Shown: positions 34,909 through 42,996 of the stretch, one piece after another
Position numbering within the stretch: the stretch's first letter is position 1
How the letters are laid out: each line of letters opens with the position of its first letter
Translations under genes and position numbers: made by a program
Source: Chloroflexota bacterium
GTDB taxonomy: Bacteria; Chloroflexota; FW602-bin22; JACPRP01
DNA: 47,741 nt
Assembly (NCBI GenBank): GCA_016210495.1
Contig: JACQUC010000247.1
Span: 1-47,741, forward strand
Reading direction: 5' to 3'
The notes under the pieces: model-generated
Seen by the model: the letters and a program-made list of their open reading frames with translations, nothing else
What the model was told of the DNA's origin: nothing
Database searches by the model: none

Positions 34909-36033
34909 ATGGCCGAGAGCTGGGTAACACAGAACGAACGTGAGCGACGCCACGCGTTGCTGCGGCGCCTTATGGCCGAGAGTGGGCTCGACACCCTTCT
35001 CATCGTTGGCTCGCCCCAAGTCTGTGGACGCGGTTATTTCAGGTACATCACAGACTGGAGCGTCTGGAGTAGCGGCGGCTACGCACTGTTTTTTGCCAAA
35101 GACGACCCGATCGTCGTGATGAGAGCCAAGTCCCAGGCTTACTGGTCCAAACAGATCTGGGTGAAGGACTCGCGGTCGGCGGAAAAGGCGGTCGTCGAAG
35201 TAGGACGGGTACTGGCGGAGAAGCGCCCGGCATCTGGCGTAGTCGGCATTGTGGGAATGGGCGAGTTCATGTCCTTACAGGACTACTTCTACCTTCAGGC
35301 AGAGCTCCCAAGCCTTCGTTTCCAGGATGCCTCGGCTATTTTCGACCGGGCGATGCGTGTCAAGAGCGCGGAAGAGATCGGCCATGTCGAGGCTACGGCA
35401 AGGATACTTGACGAGGGGTTCCAGTGTTTTGCCGAGATGATCGCCCCCGGTAGGACGGGTTGGGAGCTGTCCGCCGAGCTACAAAAAGCATTATATGGCC
35501 AGGGTTGCCTCCACTCCGTTATCCTGATCTCCACGGAGCCCGGTCCTTACAATGCGGCGCCCGGTGAGCGTCCTCTGAGCAGCGACGACATCGTCAAGTT
35601 CTCGCTGGAGGCGTGCGGCCCAAGTGGACATTGGGTAGAGATCGGAGGAATGTTCTCTTTCCGGCGGCCTCCGGATTACCTGGCGGACAGATTCGATAGT
35701 ACCCTGGAGGCCGTGGAGCGGGCCGTGGCGAAGATGAGGCCAGGGTTCACAGTTGGGGACGTGGGCGAGGAAATCGAGAATACCGTAGCCAGGCGGGGCC
35801 ACCGCGTTGGCCACTGGAGTGGCCACGCCTGTGGTCTCGGTCTGATAGAGCCCCCGATGATTGGGAAGGGAGAGCCCACGCCACTGGAAGCTGGTATGGA
35901 GCTGGCCTTACACCCAAACATCATCGGGGCTGAACTCGAGATGGGCATCTACGTTTCTCAAACGTATATCGTCGAAGAAGCGGGCGCACGGCAGCTTTCG
36001 CGTTTTCCCAACGAATGGCATCTTGTTTCGTAG
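34909..36033 (+). CDS. M24 'pita-bread' fold hydrolase with lost metal ligands (creatinase/aminopeptidase P-like)
   Basis: A 374-residue protein with the N-terminal creatinase-type domain (about 1-135) and a C-terminal pita-bread domain. The conserved His is kept (SGHACGLGLIEPP), but the two Asp of the first metal motif are absent (SSDDIVKFSLEACG ... HWVEIGGMFSF), the usual EPG is LHPN (Glu replaced by His), and the last Glu is not found where expected. It is therefore unlikely to be a two-metal peptidase. Creatinase is the known metal-free member of this fold, so a non-peptidase hydrolase is plausible. ATG 34909 has AAGGGGG six bases upstream. It is in the hyuBA operon. Confidence 0.8.
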   Translation: MAESWVTQNERERRHALLRRLMAESGLDTLLIVGSPQVCGRGYFRYITDWSVWSSGGYALFFAKDDPIVVMRAKSQAYWSKQIWVKDSRSAEKAVVEVGRVLAEKRPASGVVGIVGMGEFMSLQDYFYLQAELPSLRFQDASAIFDRAMRVKSAEEIGHVEATARILDEGFQCFAEMIAPGRTGWELSAELQKALYGQGCLHSVILISTEPGPYNAAPGERPLSSDDIVKFSLEACGPSGHWVEIGGMFSFRRPPDYLADRFDSTLEAVERAVAKMRPGFTVGDVGEEIENTVARRGHRVGHWSGHACGLGLIEPPMIGKGEPTPLEAGMELALHPNIIGAELEMGIYVSQTYIVEEAGARQLSRFPNEWHLVS

Positions 36034-36070
36034 CCCAGCGTTGACGATTCTATATAGGCCGTTGTAAACG

Positions 36071-36137
36071 CGTAGGGGCGTCCCGAAACGGGATCCCGAT
36101 TCCATCGGGAGACGTCCGCTGTCCGCCCTGGGGCGGG
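36071..36137. repeat. GC-rich palindromic repeat cluster after the M24-like gene
   Basis: It begins with CGTAGGGGCGTCCCG, like the other GTAGGGGCG repeats here. It contains CGGGATCCCG, an arm pair CCCGAT/ATCGGG and a short stem CCGCCC/GGGCGG (36123-36137). Several overlapping small stems are possible. It may also help end the hydantoinase transcript, although no T-tract follows. Confidence 0.55.
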
Positions 36138-36193
36138 GGTTGGGCTCAGGCATTTCTGCAATCTAGCATATGGCGTGCGTGCTGAACCTCGCG

Positions 36194-36223
36194 TTGACAA
36201 GGCGTTCGATATTGTGCTAGTAT
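36194..36223 (+). promoter_or_regulatory. Promoter of the TAXI-TRAP operon
   Basis: Perfect TTGACA (36194-36199), an 18-base spacer and TAGTAT (36218-36223). It gives a leader of about 395 bases before the first receptor gene. The design is nearly the same as the hyuB promoter (TTGACA-18-TATTCT). Confidence 0.65.
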
Positions 36224-36231
36224 CAGCCTGC

Positions 36232-36257
36232 GATTGAGTGGCAAGTCCACCAATCGC
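36232..36257 (+). promoter_or_regulatory. Hairpin at the 5' end of the TAXI-TRAP transcript
   Basis: CGATTG-A-GTGG pairs with CCAC-C-AATCG around the loop CAAGT, forming a stem of about 10 pairs with one A-C mismatch. It would be the very start of the transcript and may protect it from decay or belong to a larger regulatory leader. Confidence 0.4.
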
Positions 36258-36625
36258 CGTGCTAGCCCCAATGGTTGGTAGTTTCTCGGCAGCAGGCCAG
36301 CGTCGGCCGTCCAAATTATCATTTCCTTCCTTTGAGCAACTGTCGAATCAACGTGCTGGCTGTTGCTTGAGCCAGCTTATTCGCCCATCTTGAGGCTGAC
36401 GGACCAGACCGAACGCCTTTGTCACACGTAGGTCGTGAAGAAAGGAGGGTGGTCAAGAGAAGCACGGTCGGCGCGTGGCAAGCGAAGACGTGTTCTCACA
36501 ACCTGTGCTTCGTCAACAAAATCGGAAGGGCTTGAGTTAGCCCGCGTGCGCCATCGAGGGTCGATCCGCGGGAGAATAGCTTGATTCGGCCCTGTCACCA
36601 GTGTAGAAAGGAGACGTGTACAAAA

Positions 36626-37852
36626 ATGGCTCGCAAAGGAAACGCATTTCGGATGGTATTGGGGCTGCTTCTTGTCACATTATTGTCATTAGCCTGCGCA
36701 CCGGCGGCGGCTCCCACCCCTACGCCGGCCAAGGCGGCTCCGGTAGAAAAGGCGGCGCAACCGACGCCGGCCCCCGCCAAGGCGACGGAGGCACCAAAGG
36801 CTGCGGCGCCAGCCCCTGCCAAGGCGACCGAGGCGCCAAAGGCTGCGGCACCAGCCCCTGCAAAAAAGGCGGCAGTGCCTGGAACGATTAACCTCGCAAC
36901 TCACGCCGTCGGCTCCCTGTACAACGCGGCGGGGACCGGCCTGGCCAAAGTGCTTACCGAGGTGGGTCCGATCCGGGTTATCGTCCAGCCGTTCAGCGGG
37001 CCTCCGGGCTGGGTTCCTGGAATGAATAAGGAGGGCAAGCCTGAGACGGGAATGATAAACGTCAACGAAGGTTGGCAGGCCTACGCGGGCAAGCAAACTC
37101 CTTCCGGAATGGATGTTGGGGTAGCCCAGGCGTACAGGGAGGCCAACCCCAACCTGAGGGCGCTTGCATACGGGGCACCTATGTTTGTGGGACTGATGGT
37201 ACGTGCCGACTCGCCGCACAAGACTCTCGCCGATATCAAGGGGCTGAAGGTCACCTGGGGGTTCCCTTCGTTCCCGGCCAACGCCATCATAGCGGCCGTC
37301 TATCTGGCTTTGGGCGGGTTGTCCCAGAACGATATTCAGCGAGTAAACGTTCCGGAGGCGACCCAGGGACAGCAGGCGCTGGTCGACGGCCGCGTCGACG
37401 TGGCGCTGGCTACCCCGGGGATGCCTACTGTGGCCGAGGCCGACGCAAAGATAGGCGTGAAGTTTCTCGAGATCCCTCGCGACCCGGCGCGCCTGAAGAC
37501 CGCCCAGGCCATCTTCCCGGGCGGCGACGTCATCGTGTACAAGTCCGGCCCCGCGGGTGTCAAACAAGACACTCCTATGTGGGGCTACGGCATGATGTTC
37601 GCGGCCTCCACGCATATGAACGACGACGCGGCATACGCGATTACCAAATCGATGTGGGATAACCTCCCGAAGCTGCAGCCTGTCCATAGTCTGCTCGCAG
37701 GGTTGACGCACGAGCGATTTGTTTCGCGCGACGCCACGATCCCGTTCCACCCCGGAGCCATCAAGTTCTACAAAGAGAAGGGTGTCTGGACCAAAGAGAT
37801 GGACGACCTACAGGCACAGCTTCTCAAAGGCGAGCTACCCTTCCTGAAGTAA
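36626..37852 (+). CDS. TAXI-family TRAP transporter receptor lipoprotein, copy 1
   Basis: A 408-residue secreted lipoprotein. The signal peptide (MVLGLLLVTLLSLAC) ends at the lipobox cysteine, followed by an Ala/Pro/Lys-rich linker to about residue 85. Within it a 14-residue unit (KATEAPKAAAPAPA) occurs twice in tandem. The mature domain starts TINLATHAVGSLYNAAGTGL, the usual opening of TAXI receptors. Such receptors bind an organic acid or amino acid outside the membrane and hand it to a TRAP permease, here encoded next. The ATG at 36626 follows AAAGGAG by 12 bases, a long spacing. About half of the sequence matches the second receptor at 40008. Confidence 0.88.
   Translation: MARKGNAFRMVLGLLLVTLLSLACAPAAAPTPTPAKAAPVEKAAQPTPAPAKATEAPKAAAPAPAKATEAPKAAAPAPAKKAAVPGTINLATHAVGSLYNAAGTGLAKVLTEVGPIRVIVQPFSGPPGWVPGMNKEGKPETGMINVNEGWQAYAGKQTPSGMDVGVAQAYREANPNLRALAYGAPMFVGLMVRADSPHKTLADIKGLKVTWGFPSFPANAIIAAVYLALGGLSQNDIQRVNVPEATQGQQALVDGRVDVALATPGMPTVAEADAKIGVKFLEIPRDPARLKTAQAIFPGGDVIVYKSGPAGVKQDTPMWGYGMMFAASTHMNDDAAYAITKSMWDNLPKLQPVHSLLAGLTHERFVSRDATIPFHPGAIKFYKEKGVWTKEMDDLQAQLLKGELPFLK
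36779..36862 (+). repeat. Two tandem 42-bp units in the receptor linker
   Basis: Units 36779-36820 and 36821-36862 each encode KATEAPKAAAPAPA and differ at a few third positions. They form part of the flexible Ala/Pro linker between the lipid anchor and the binding domain. Confidence 0.8.
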
Positions 37853-37865
37853 CGCGCCAGGACCA

Positions 37866-37900
37866 CGCGAGGCTTGCCTTCGTAGAGGGCAAGCCTCGCG
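37866..37900 (+). promoter_or_regulatory. Perfect hairpin between receptor and permease genes
   Basis: Arms CGCGAGGCTTGCC and GGCAAGCCTCGCG (13 bp) with a nine-base loop, starting 14 bases after the receptor stop. No T-tract follows, so it is probably an mRNA-stabilising or partial-termination hairpin that keeps the receptor more abundant than the permease, as is common in transport operons. Confidence 0.7.
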
Positions 37901-37918
37901 CCGTTGGAGAGGTGGTAC

Positions 37919-39886
37919 ATGGAAAACACCGCGATCGAGCAAGCGGGAACCAGAAACCTGACCGGGGCCATCGGCATCGTACAGAAGGCGATTTTCGTCG
38001 CAATTCCATTGAGTGGCGCCTTCTTCGTCCTGGACGGCCCTTTCTACCTGAACCTGATGCTCCAGCGGCCCCAGTATTACGCTCTGTTCCTCGGTCTGGT
38101 GCTGGCCGGGGTCTGTCTGACCATCCCAGCCAACTCCAAGGCAAGCCGAACCAGCGTCCCCTGGTACGATCTCGTACTGGGGGCGCTTGGACTCACAGCA
38201 TGCCTTTACATGGCGATCTTCTACGAGGGCATACTGATGGACCTGGGCAAGCCAGACACGGCTCGCCTCCTAATGGGTGGAGTGACGATTCTCCTCGTAC
38301 TGGAGACGGCACGCCGTGCAGCAGGTTGGATCCTGCCTGTCATCGGCATCGTTTTCATCCTCTATGCCCGCTTTGCCGACCTGGCGCCGGGCGATTTTTC
38401 TGCCACCGCCACGGATTGGCCCAGGTTGATCAACTATCTCTACGCGGACACGAACAGCCTCTTTGGGCTGCCGTTGGGCGTCAGCGCGGCGGTCGTGCTG
38501 GGCTTCATTTTCTTCGGTGAGGTCCTCTTCGCAGTTGGAGCGGGCGACTTCCTGCAGTCTTTCACTATGGTTCTTCTTGGCAGATTCCGAGGCGGCCCGG
38601 CCAAGATGGCCGTAGTTTCCTCGAGCCTGTTCGGGACGATCTCGGGCGCCGCCGTGTCCAACGTGGCCGTCACCGGTTCTTTCACGATTCCGTTGATGAA
38701 GAGCCACGGGTACCGGCCAACGGTGGCGGGAGCCGTGGAGGCGGTGGCCTCGACCGGTGGGCAGCTAATGCCTCCCGTGATGGGAGCCGCCGCCTTCCTT
38801 ATGGCAGATTTCCTCAGCGTCCCCTACGCGGAGATAGCCAGAGCAGCCCTTTTACCTGCCATACTCTACTATCTGGTCCTGTTCGTCCAAGTCGACCTCG
38901 AGGCGGGCAAGTTCGGCTTGCGCGGTCTTTCCCGGGATCAGTTGCCGTCGCTGACGAAGGCGATTAGACTTAGCTGGCTGTTCGTCATCCCTCTTGCGAC
39001 CCTGATGATACTATTGTTTTCCTACAACTGGGAGCCAGGGAAGTCTGGGTTTGCGGCGGCTTTCGTGGCGGTAGGCCTCGGGCTGGCGGTGCCAAGCGTC
39101 CGCGGCGGGTATGGCAAATGGATTTTGCGGGTGCTGCAGAGCACGGGAAGGACGATGCTCGAGTTGGGCGCTATCGTCGGCATCGCGGGCTTTGTCATCG
39201 GTAGCATTCAGGTAAGCGGCCTTGCTTTCAATCTTTCGACGGCTCTCGTGCACCTGGCTCAGGGAAGCCTGATCCTGCTGCTGATGATGACTGCGATAGT
39301 GTGCATTATTCTCGGCATGGGGATGACTACCACGGCGGTCTACGTGCTTCTTGCGGTCGTCGTCGGGCCGGCACTGACCGAGATGGGCATCCGGGGGATC
39401 GCTGCACATCTGTTCATCTTCTACTACGGCATGCTGTCGATGATTTCACCACCCATCTGTATGGCCGCATACGCGGCGGCCACCATCGCCAAGTCTAATT
39501 TCTGGACCACGGGATACCAGGCGATGCGCCTGGGCATTGTAGCCTACATTCTGCCCTTCCTGTTCGTGTTCTCGCCGGCGCTGCTGCTGCAAGGTCCCTT
39601 GGACAACATCATCCTGTCCACGGTAACGGCGGTCGCGGGCGCGGCTCTCCTGGGTGTTGCCACCACCGGTTATCTGCTGCGCAGCCTCACCTGGCCCAAG
39701 CGCCTGGCTCTTGGTTTCAGCGCAGTATTCCTGCTGATCCCGGCTGGGATTGGCGGCAGTGGGGTGCTGCTTGGTCTGTTTGAGTTGGGCCAGATTACCG
39801 ACGTTCTCGGCATTGTCATAGCGGCCCCACTGCTTTTTCGCGAGTGGCAGGCGCGCAAGCTAGCGCCGGTGCCAGCCGTGCGATAG
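37919..39886 (+). CDS. TRAP transporter fused permease (TAXI type)
   Basis: A 655-residue membrane protein that combines the small (DctQ-like, about residues 20-150) and large (DctM-like) TRAP permease subunits, as is usual for TAXI systems. The large-subunit signatures GTISGAAVSNVAVTGSFTIP, VASTGGQLMPPVMGAAAFLM and LGMGMTTTAVYVLLAVVVGP are clear. It uses a sodium or proton gradient to import the substrate captured by the receptor. The ATG at 37919 follows GGAGAGGT. It is flanked on both sides by receptor genes, so one permease may serve two receptors. The substrate is unknown. Confidence 0.92.
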   Translation: MENTAIEQAGTRNLTGAIGIVQKAIFVAIPLSGAFFVLDGPFYLNLMLQRPQYYALFLGLVLAGVCLTIPANSKASRTSVPWYDLVLGALGLTACLYMAIFYEGILMDLGKPDTARLLMGGVTILLVLETARRAAGWILPVIGIVFILYARFADLAPGDFSATATDWPRLINYLYADTNSLFGLPLGVSAAVVLGFIFFGEVLFAVGAGDFLQSFTMVLLGRFRGGPAKMAVVSSSLFGTISGAAVSNVAVTGSFTIPLMKSHGYRPTVAGAVEAVASTGGQLMPPVMGAAAFLMADFLSVPYAEIARAALLPAILYYLVLFVQVDLEAGKFGLRGLSRDQLPSLTKAIRLSWLFVIPLATLMILLFSYNWEPGKSGFAAAFVAVGLGLAVPSVRGGYGKWILRVLQSTGRTMLELGAIVGIAGFVIGSIQVSGLAFNLSTALVHLAQGSLILLLMMTAIVCIILGMGMTTTAVYVLLAVVVGPALTEMGIRGIAAHLFIFYYGMLSMISPPICMAAYAAATIAKSNFWTTGYQAMRLGIVAYILPFLFVFSPALLLQGPLDNIILSTVTAVAGAALLGVATTGYLLRSLTWPKRLALGFSAVFLLIPAGIGGSGVLLGLFELGQITDVLGIVIAAPLLFREWQARKLAPVPAVR

Positions 39887-40007
39887 CGGCGAAAGGAACT
39901 GCCTATGGAAAATCTCGCATAAGCAGCTACGACCCTCGGAATGTCAGCACGTTAGCAAGTGCAAGTCTGTCTGCGGCCCGTTGCTTTAGTACAGAAAGGA
40001 GATGGGA

Positions 40008-41249
40008 ATGTTTGGTAGAGCTAGCACATTGTGGATTCTGTCGTCGTTCCTTGTAGTGGCAGTTCTGGCATTCGCCTGTGCGCCGGCTGCGGCGCCCACG
40101 CCGACACCTGCACCGAAGCCGCCTGCTGAGAAGGCCGCGGCGCCAACCCCTGCACCGGCGAAACCTGCGACTGAAAAGGCCGCAGCGCCAACCCCCGCTC
40201 CGGCGAAGCCGACCCCGGCCGCGAAGGCCGCGGCACCAACTCCTGCACCCGCTAAGGTGACACTACCAGGGACGATTAACCTAGCAACTCACGCCGTTGG
40301 CTCGGCCTACAACGCCGCTGGAACCGCTGTGGCAAAACTGCTCACCGATAAGGGTCCTATGAGGGTTGTCGTCCAGCCCTTCGCGGGGCCTCCGGGTTGG
40401 ATTCCTGGCCTACATGGTGAGGGGAAACCCGAAGTCGGCATGGTGAACGTCGTCGAAGCCTGGCAGGCCTTCGCAGGCAAAGTTGCTCCCGGCCCCTTGC
40501 CGGAAGGGGTCGACGTTAAGCCACCCTACAACCAGGCGTACTCTCGTATGCGGGCACTCGCGTATGGCGGGAACATGTATGTCGGGATGGCTGCACGTGC
40601 AGCCACGCAATACAGGACCGTCGGAGAAGTGAAAGGCCTCAGATGGACCTGGGGCTTCCCTGCCTTCCCGGCCAACGCGATGACAACTGCCGCCGCGTTA
40701 GCCCTTGCCGGGTTAACCCCGAATGACATACAGAAAGTTAACGTTCCGGAGGCGACCGCCGCGCAGCAGGCAATAGTGGACGGTCGCGTCGACGCGGTGG
40801 CGGCCGCCGTCGGTATGGGATCGGTAGCTGAGGCCGACGCTAAGGTAGGATTACGATTCCTGGATCAAACGCCTGTGAGTGCGAGTGCGCTGAAGAACGC
40901 CCAGGCCCTGATGCCTGGCGGTGACGTCATTACAGTCAAAAAGGGACCCGCGGGCGTCAGAGAAGATACGCCCATCTGGGGGTATGGCATGGTCTTTGTG
41001 GCGTCCACGTATATGTCGGACGACACGGCTTACACGCTTGTGAAGAGCTTTTGGGACAACAACGAGACGATTCGACCTATGCACCAGATTCTGCTCGAGT
41101 GGACGCATGAGCGCTTCGTCTATGGCAAAGCCACACTGCCGTTCCACCCAGGGGCCATCAAGTTCTACAAAGAGAAGGGTGTCTGGACGAAAGAGGCGGA
41201 TCAAATGCAGGAAGCCCTGCTCAAGGCCGAGTTGCCCTTCCTCAAATAG
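40008..41249 (+). CDS. TAXI-family TRAP transporter receptor lipoprotein, copy 2
   Basis: A 413-residue lipoprotein paralogous to the receptor at 36626. The signal peptide ends at AVLAFAC, followed by an Ala/Pro/Lys/Thr linker with repeated APTPAPAKP units (to about residue 85). The domain starts TINLATHAVGSAYNAAGTAV and ends FYKEKGVWTKEADQM. The ATG at 40008 has AAAGGAG six bases upstream. The 120-base gap after the permease holds only a five-codon mini-frame (39905-39922, MENLA) whose start resembles that of the permease (MENTA). It probably presents a related substrate to the same permease. Confidence 0.88.
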   Translation: MFGRASTLWILSSFLVVAVLAFACAPAAAPTPTPAPKPPAEKAAAPTPAPAKPATEKAAAPTPAPAKPTPAAKAAAPTPAPAKVTLPGTINLATHAVGSAYNAAGTAVAKLLTDKGPMRVVVQPFAGPPGWIPGLHGEGKPEVGMVNVVEAWQAFAGKVAPGPLPEGVDVKPPYNQAYSRMRALAYGGNMYVGMAARAATQYRTVGEVKGLRWTWGFPAFPANAMTTAAALALAGLTPNDIQKVNVPEATAAQQAIVDGRVDAVAAAVGMGSVAEADAKVGLRFLDQTPVSASALKNAQALMPGGDVITVKKGPAGVREDTPIWGYGMVFVASTYMSDDTAYTLVKSFWDNNETIRPMHQILLEWTHERFVYGKATLPFHPGAIKFYKEKGVWTKEADQMQEALLKAELPFLK

Positions 41250-41299
41250 CGAGTTTGGATTCGACACGGTCCGGCAACGTTCTTGACGCACGTATGCCT

Positions 41300-41330
41300 G
41301 GTAGAGACGACCCGTTGGGTCGTCTCTACC
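41300..41330. repeat. Perfect palindrome before the UbiD-family gene
   Basis: Fourteen-base arms GGTAGAGACGACCC and GGGTCGTCTCTACC with a GTT loop. The GTAGAGACG opening is a variant of the GTAGGGGCG word found in the other palindromes of this window. No T-tract follows. It sits in the 170-base gap between the second receptor gene and the decarboxylase gene. Confidence 0.75.
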
Positions 41331-41419
41331 GAATCCGCCAACAGAGCGACGTGCGAGATTCTTGACGCCCCTTTATTCAGCTACGTGCAGTCACGCGATG
41401 GTGACGAAAGGAGCTTCTT

Positions 41420-42865
41420 GTGGACAAAGCTGGTCTCCACCAGGCATGCGCACAGGACCTGCGTGATTGGATCCGGCGGGTCGACGAGCTTGGAGAGCTG
41501 CGTAGGGTTGTTGGCGCTACCTGGCAGGAGGATATCGGCTTGGCAGGAGATGTGCTGAATCACAGCTCCAAGGCCCCTGCCGTGGTCTTTGATCGCATTC
41601 CCGGCTATCCCGAAGGACATCGCGTGATCGTCAATTGCTTTGGCTCTCTCAGACGCATTGCCCTGACCCTTGGACTACCCGTCGATGCCAATCCGCAGGA
41701 GCTCGTCGGTCTGTGGCAGCAGAAGCTAGCTCAAATCGTGCCAATCCCTCCCGTTTTCGTGTCAGACGCTCCGGTGATGGAGAACGTTCACGAGAGGGGT
41801 GATGTGGATGTCCTGGCGTTTCCGGTTCCGAAGTGGCACGAATTTGACGGGGGTCGCTATATTGGCACCAGAAGCTGCGACATCACCAGGGACCCTGACG
41901 AAGGGTGGGTGAACGCCGGCACGTACCGGGTAGTGGTCCACGATGCCAAGCGGGTTGGTTTTTACATCAGCCCCGGCAAGCACGGGCGCATTCACAGAGA
42001 GAAGTTTTTCAGCCGTGGCGAGCCCTGTCCTGTGGCCGTGGCCATCGGTGCAGATCCGGTGCTCCTTCTGGCTGCCAGTGCCGAGGTACCGTATGGATTG
42101 AGCGAGTACGACTGGGCTGGAGGAATCAAAGGGGAGCCGATTCGCGTTACCACCGGCAAAGTGACGGGTCTCCCCATTCCCGTTGACGCGGAGATCGTGT
42201 TGGAGGGGTTTGCTAGTCCTCAGGACTGTCTGCTGGAGGGTCCGTTTGGAGAGTTCACAGGGTACTACGCCAGCGCCAGTAGGCAGGAACCCGTGATAGA
42301 AATAGAAGCAATCTATCACCGCAACGATCCCATCATCTCCGGCATTCAAATCAGCAAGCCCCCCGACGAGCACGCGCTCTGCGAAGCTTTTCTGCGCTCT
42401 GCTGTCATTAGAGAGGCCCTCGAGGGGGCAGGCGTGCCAGACGTCGCAGGCGTTTGGAGCCACATCGGGGCAGGCAGTTTCTTCATAGCCGTCGGCATCA
42501 AGCAGCGGTATCCGGGACACGCTCGCCAGGCGGGACACGTGGCGGCGATGTGTCGCGGGGCTGCCTACATGGGGAGATACGTTGTGGTGGTGGACGAGGA
42601 TATCGACGTGACGGACCTGAACGAGGTCGTATGGGCAATGTGCACGCGCGCCGACCCCGCCGGGGCGATCGATATCATCCATCGAGCGTGGAGCGGTCCG
42701 TTGGATCCCGCCATCCACCCCGATCACAAAGGTTTCAACTCGCGCGCGATCATCGATGCGTGCAGACCCTACGAGTGGAAGGACAGGTTTCCACCTGTCA
42801 ATCAGCCGAGCCCGGAAGTCCGTCGAAAGGCAATGGAGAAGTGGGGCTACCTGATTGGCGAATGA
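41420..42865 (+). CDS. UbiD-family prenyl-FMN-dependent decarboxylase
   Basis: A 481-residue protein of normal UbiD length, with GTG start at 41420 and AAAGGAG six bases upstream. NAGTYRVVVHD is the prenyl-FMN-binding N-x-G-x-Y-R element, and GPFGEFTGYYASA (from residue 274) carries the conserved Glu. The family reversibly decarboxylates aromatic and alpha,beta-unsaturated acids and needs the cofactor made by UbiX, which is not in the window. HEFDGGRYIGTRSCDITRDP and the C-terminal NSRAIIDACRPYEWKDRFPP are typical of non-ubiquinone, catabolic members. A 29-residue Cys-rich ORF starts seven bases after the stop. Confidence 0.92.
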   Translation: MDKAGLHQACAQDLRDWIRRVDELGELRRVVGATWQEDIGLAGDVLNHSSKAPAVVFDRIPGYPEGHRVIVNCFGSLRRIALTLGLPVDANPQELVGLWQQKLAQIVPIPPVFVSDAPVMENVHERGDVDVLAFPVPKWHEFDGGRYIGTRSCDITRDPDEGWVNAGTYRVVVHDAKRVGFYISPGKHGRIHREKFFSRGEPCPVAVAIGADPVLLLAASAEVPYGLSEYDWAGGIKGEPIRVTTGKVTGLPIPVDAEIVLEGFASPQDCLLEGPFGEFTGYYASASRQEPVIEIEAIYHRNDPIISGIQISKPPDEHALCEAFLRSAVIREALEGAGVPDVAGVWSHIGAGSFFIAVGIKQRYPGHARQAGHVAAMCRGAAYMGRYVVVVDEDIDVTDLNEVVWAMCTRADPAGAIDIIHRAWSGPLDPAIHPDHKGFNSRAIIDACRPYEWKDRFPPVNQPSPEVRRKAMEKWGYLIGE

Positions 42866-42872
42866 CATCAGT

Positions 42873-42962
42873 ATGACGTGCTTTCTGTGCGAGATTGAGT
42901 GTCCAAAGGAAGCCATCTATGTCGGGCCGGAAAGAGGTCACCAGGTAGTCCTACCCTACTGA
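42873..42962 (+). CDS. 29-residue Cys-rich (half-ferredoxin-like) peptide
   Basis: ATG at 42873, TGA at 42960-42962. The product begins MTCFLCEIECPKEAIYVGPE and ends VVLPY. C3, C6 and C10 with P11 and EAI match the CxxC-x3-CP-xx-AI end of a [4Fe-4S] motif, but the usual first Cys is missing in this short form. An upstream in-frame TTG (42858) would add five residues and no Cys. The ribosome site is weak; the gene is seven bases after the decarboxylase stop, so it may be coupled. It could bind zinc or a cluster with a partner, or be a remnant of a ferredoxin. Confidence 0.45.
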   Translation: MTCFLCEIECPKEAIYVGPERGHQVVLPY

Positions 42963-42996
42963 GCCACTGAACATAGACGAATCTAGAAAGGTGAGC

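Larger units (their letters stand above)
36034..36625 (+). other. 592-base non-coding region with repeat, promoter and long leader
   Basis: No convincing gene is present. From left to right: a GC-rich repeat cluster (36071-36137), a strong promoter (36194-36223), a hairpin right after the start of transcription (36232-36257), and about 350 bases of leader. A purine-rich GAAAGGAGGGTGG word near 36440 looks like a ribosome site, but only a 28-codon frame with poor spacing follows. The leader does not match a riboswitch I recognise. Confidence 0.5.

Noticed and set aside
36440..36540. Small ORF after a GAAAGGAGGGTGG word in the TAXI leader
   Set aside because: The only in-frame start overlaps the ribosome-site-like word itself, so spacing is wrong; no support for translation.
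37866..37900. Intrinsic terminator between the first TAXI receptor and the permease
   Set aside because: The stem is strong but no T-tract follows, so it is listed as a regulatory or stabilising hairpin.
39905..39922. Five-codon frame MENLA after GAAAGGAA
   Set aside because: Too short to call a gene; its similarity to the start of the permease (MENTA) may be chance or a relic of a lost second permease.
40120..40260. CRISPR-like or satellite repeat in the second TAXI receptor
   Set aside because: The repetition is in-frame Ala/Pro/Lys linker coding sequence after a lipobox, not spaced direct repeats.
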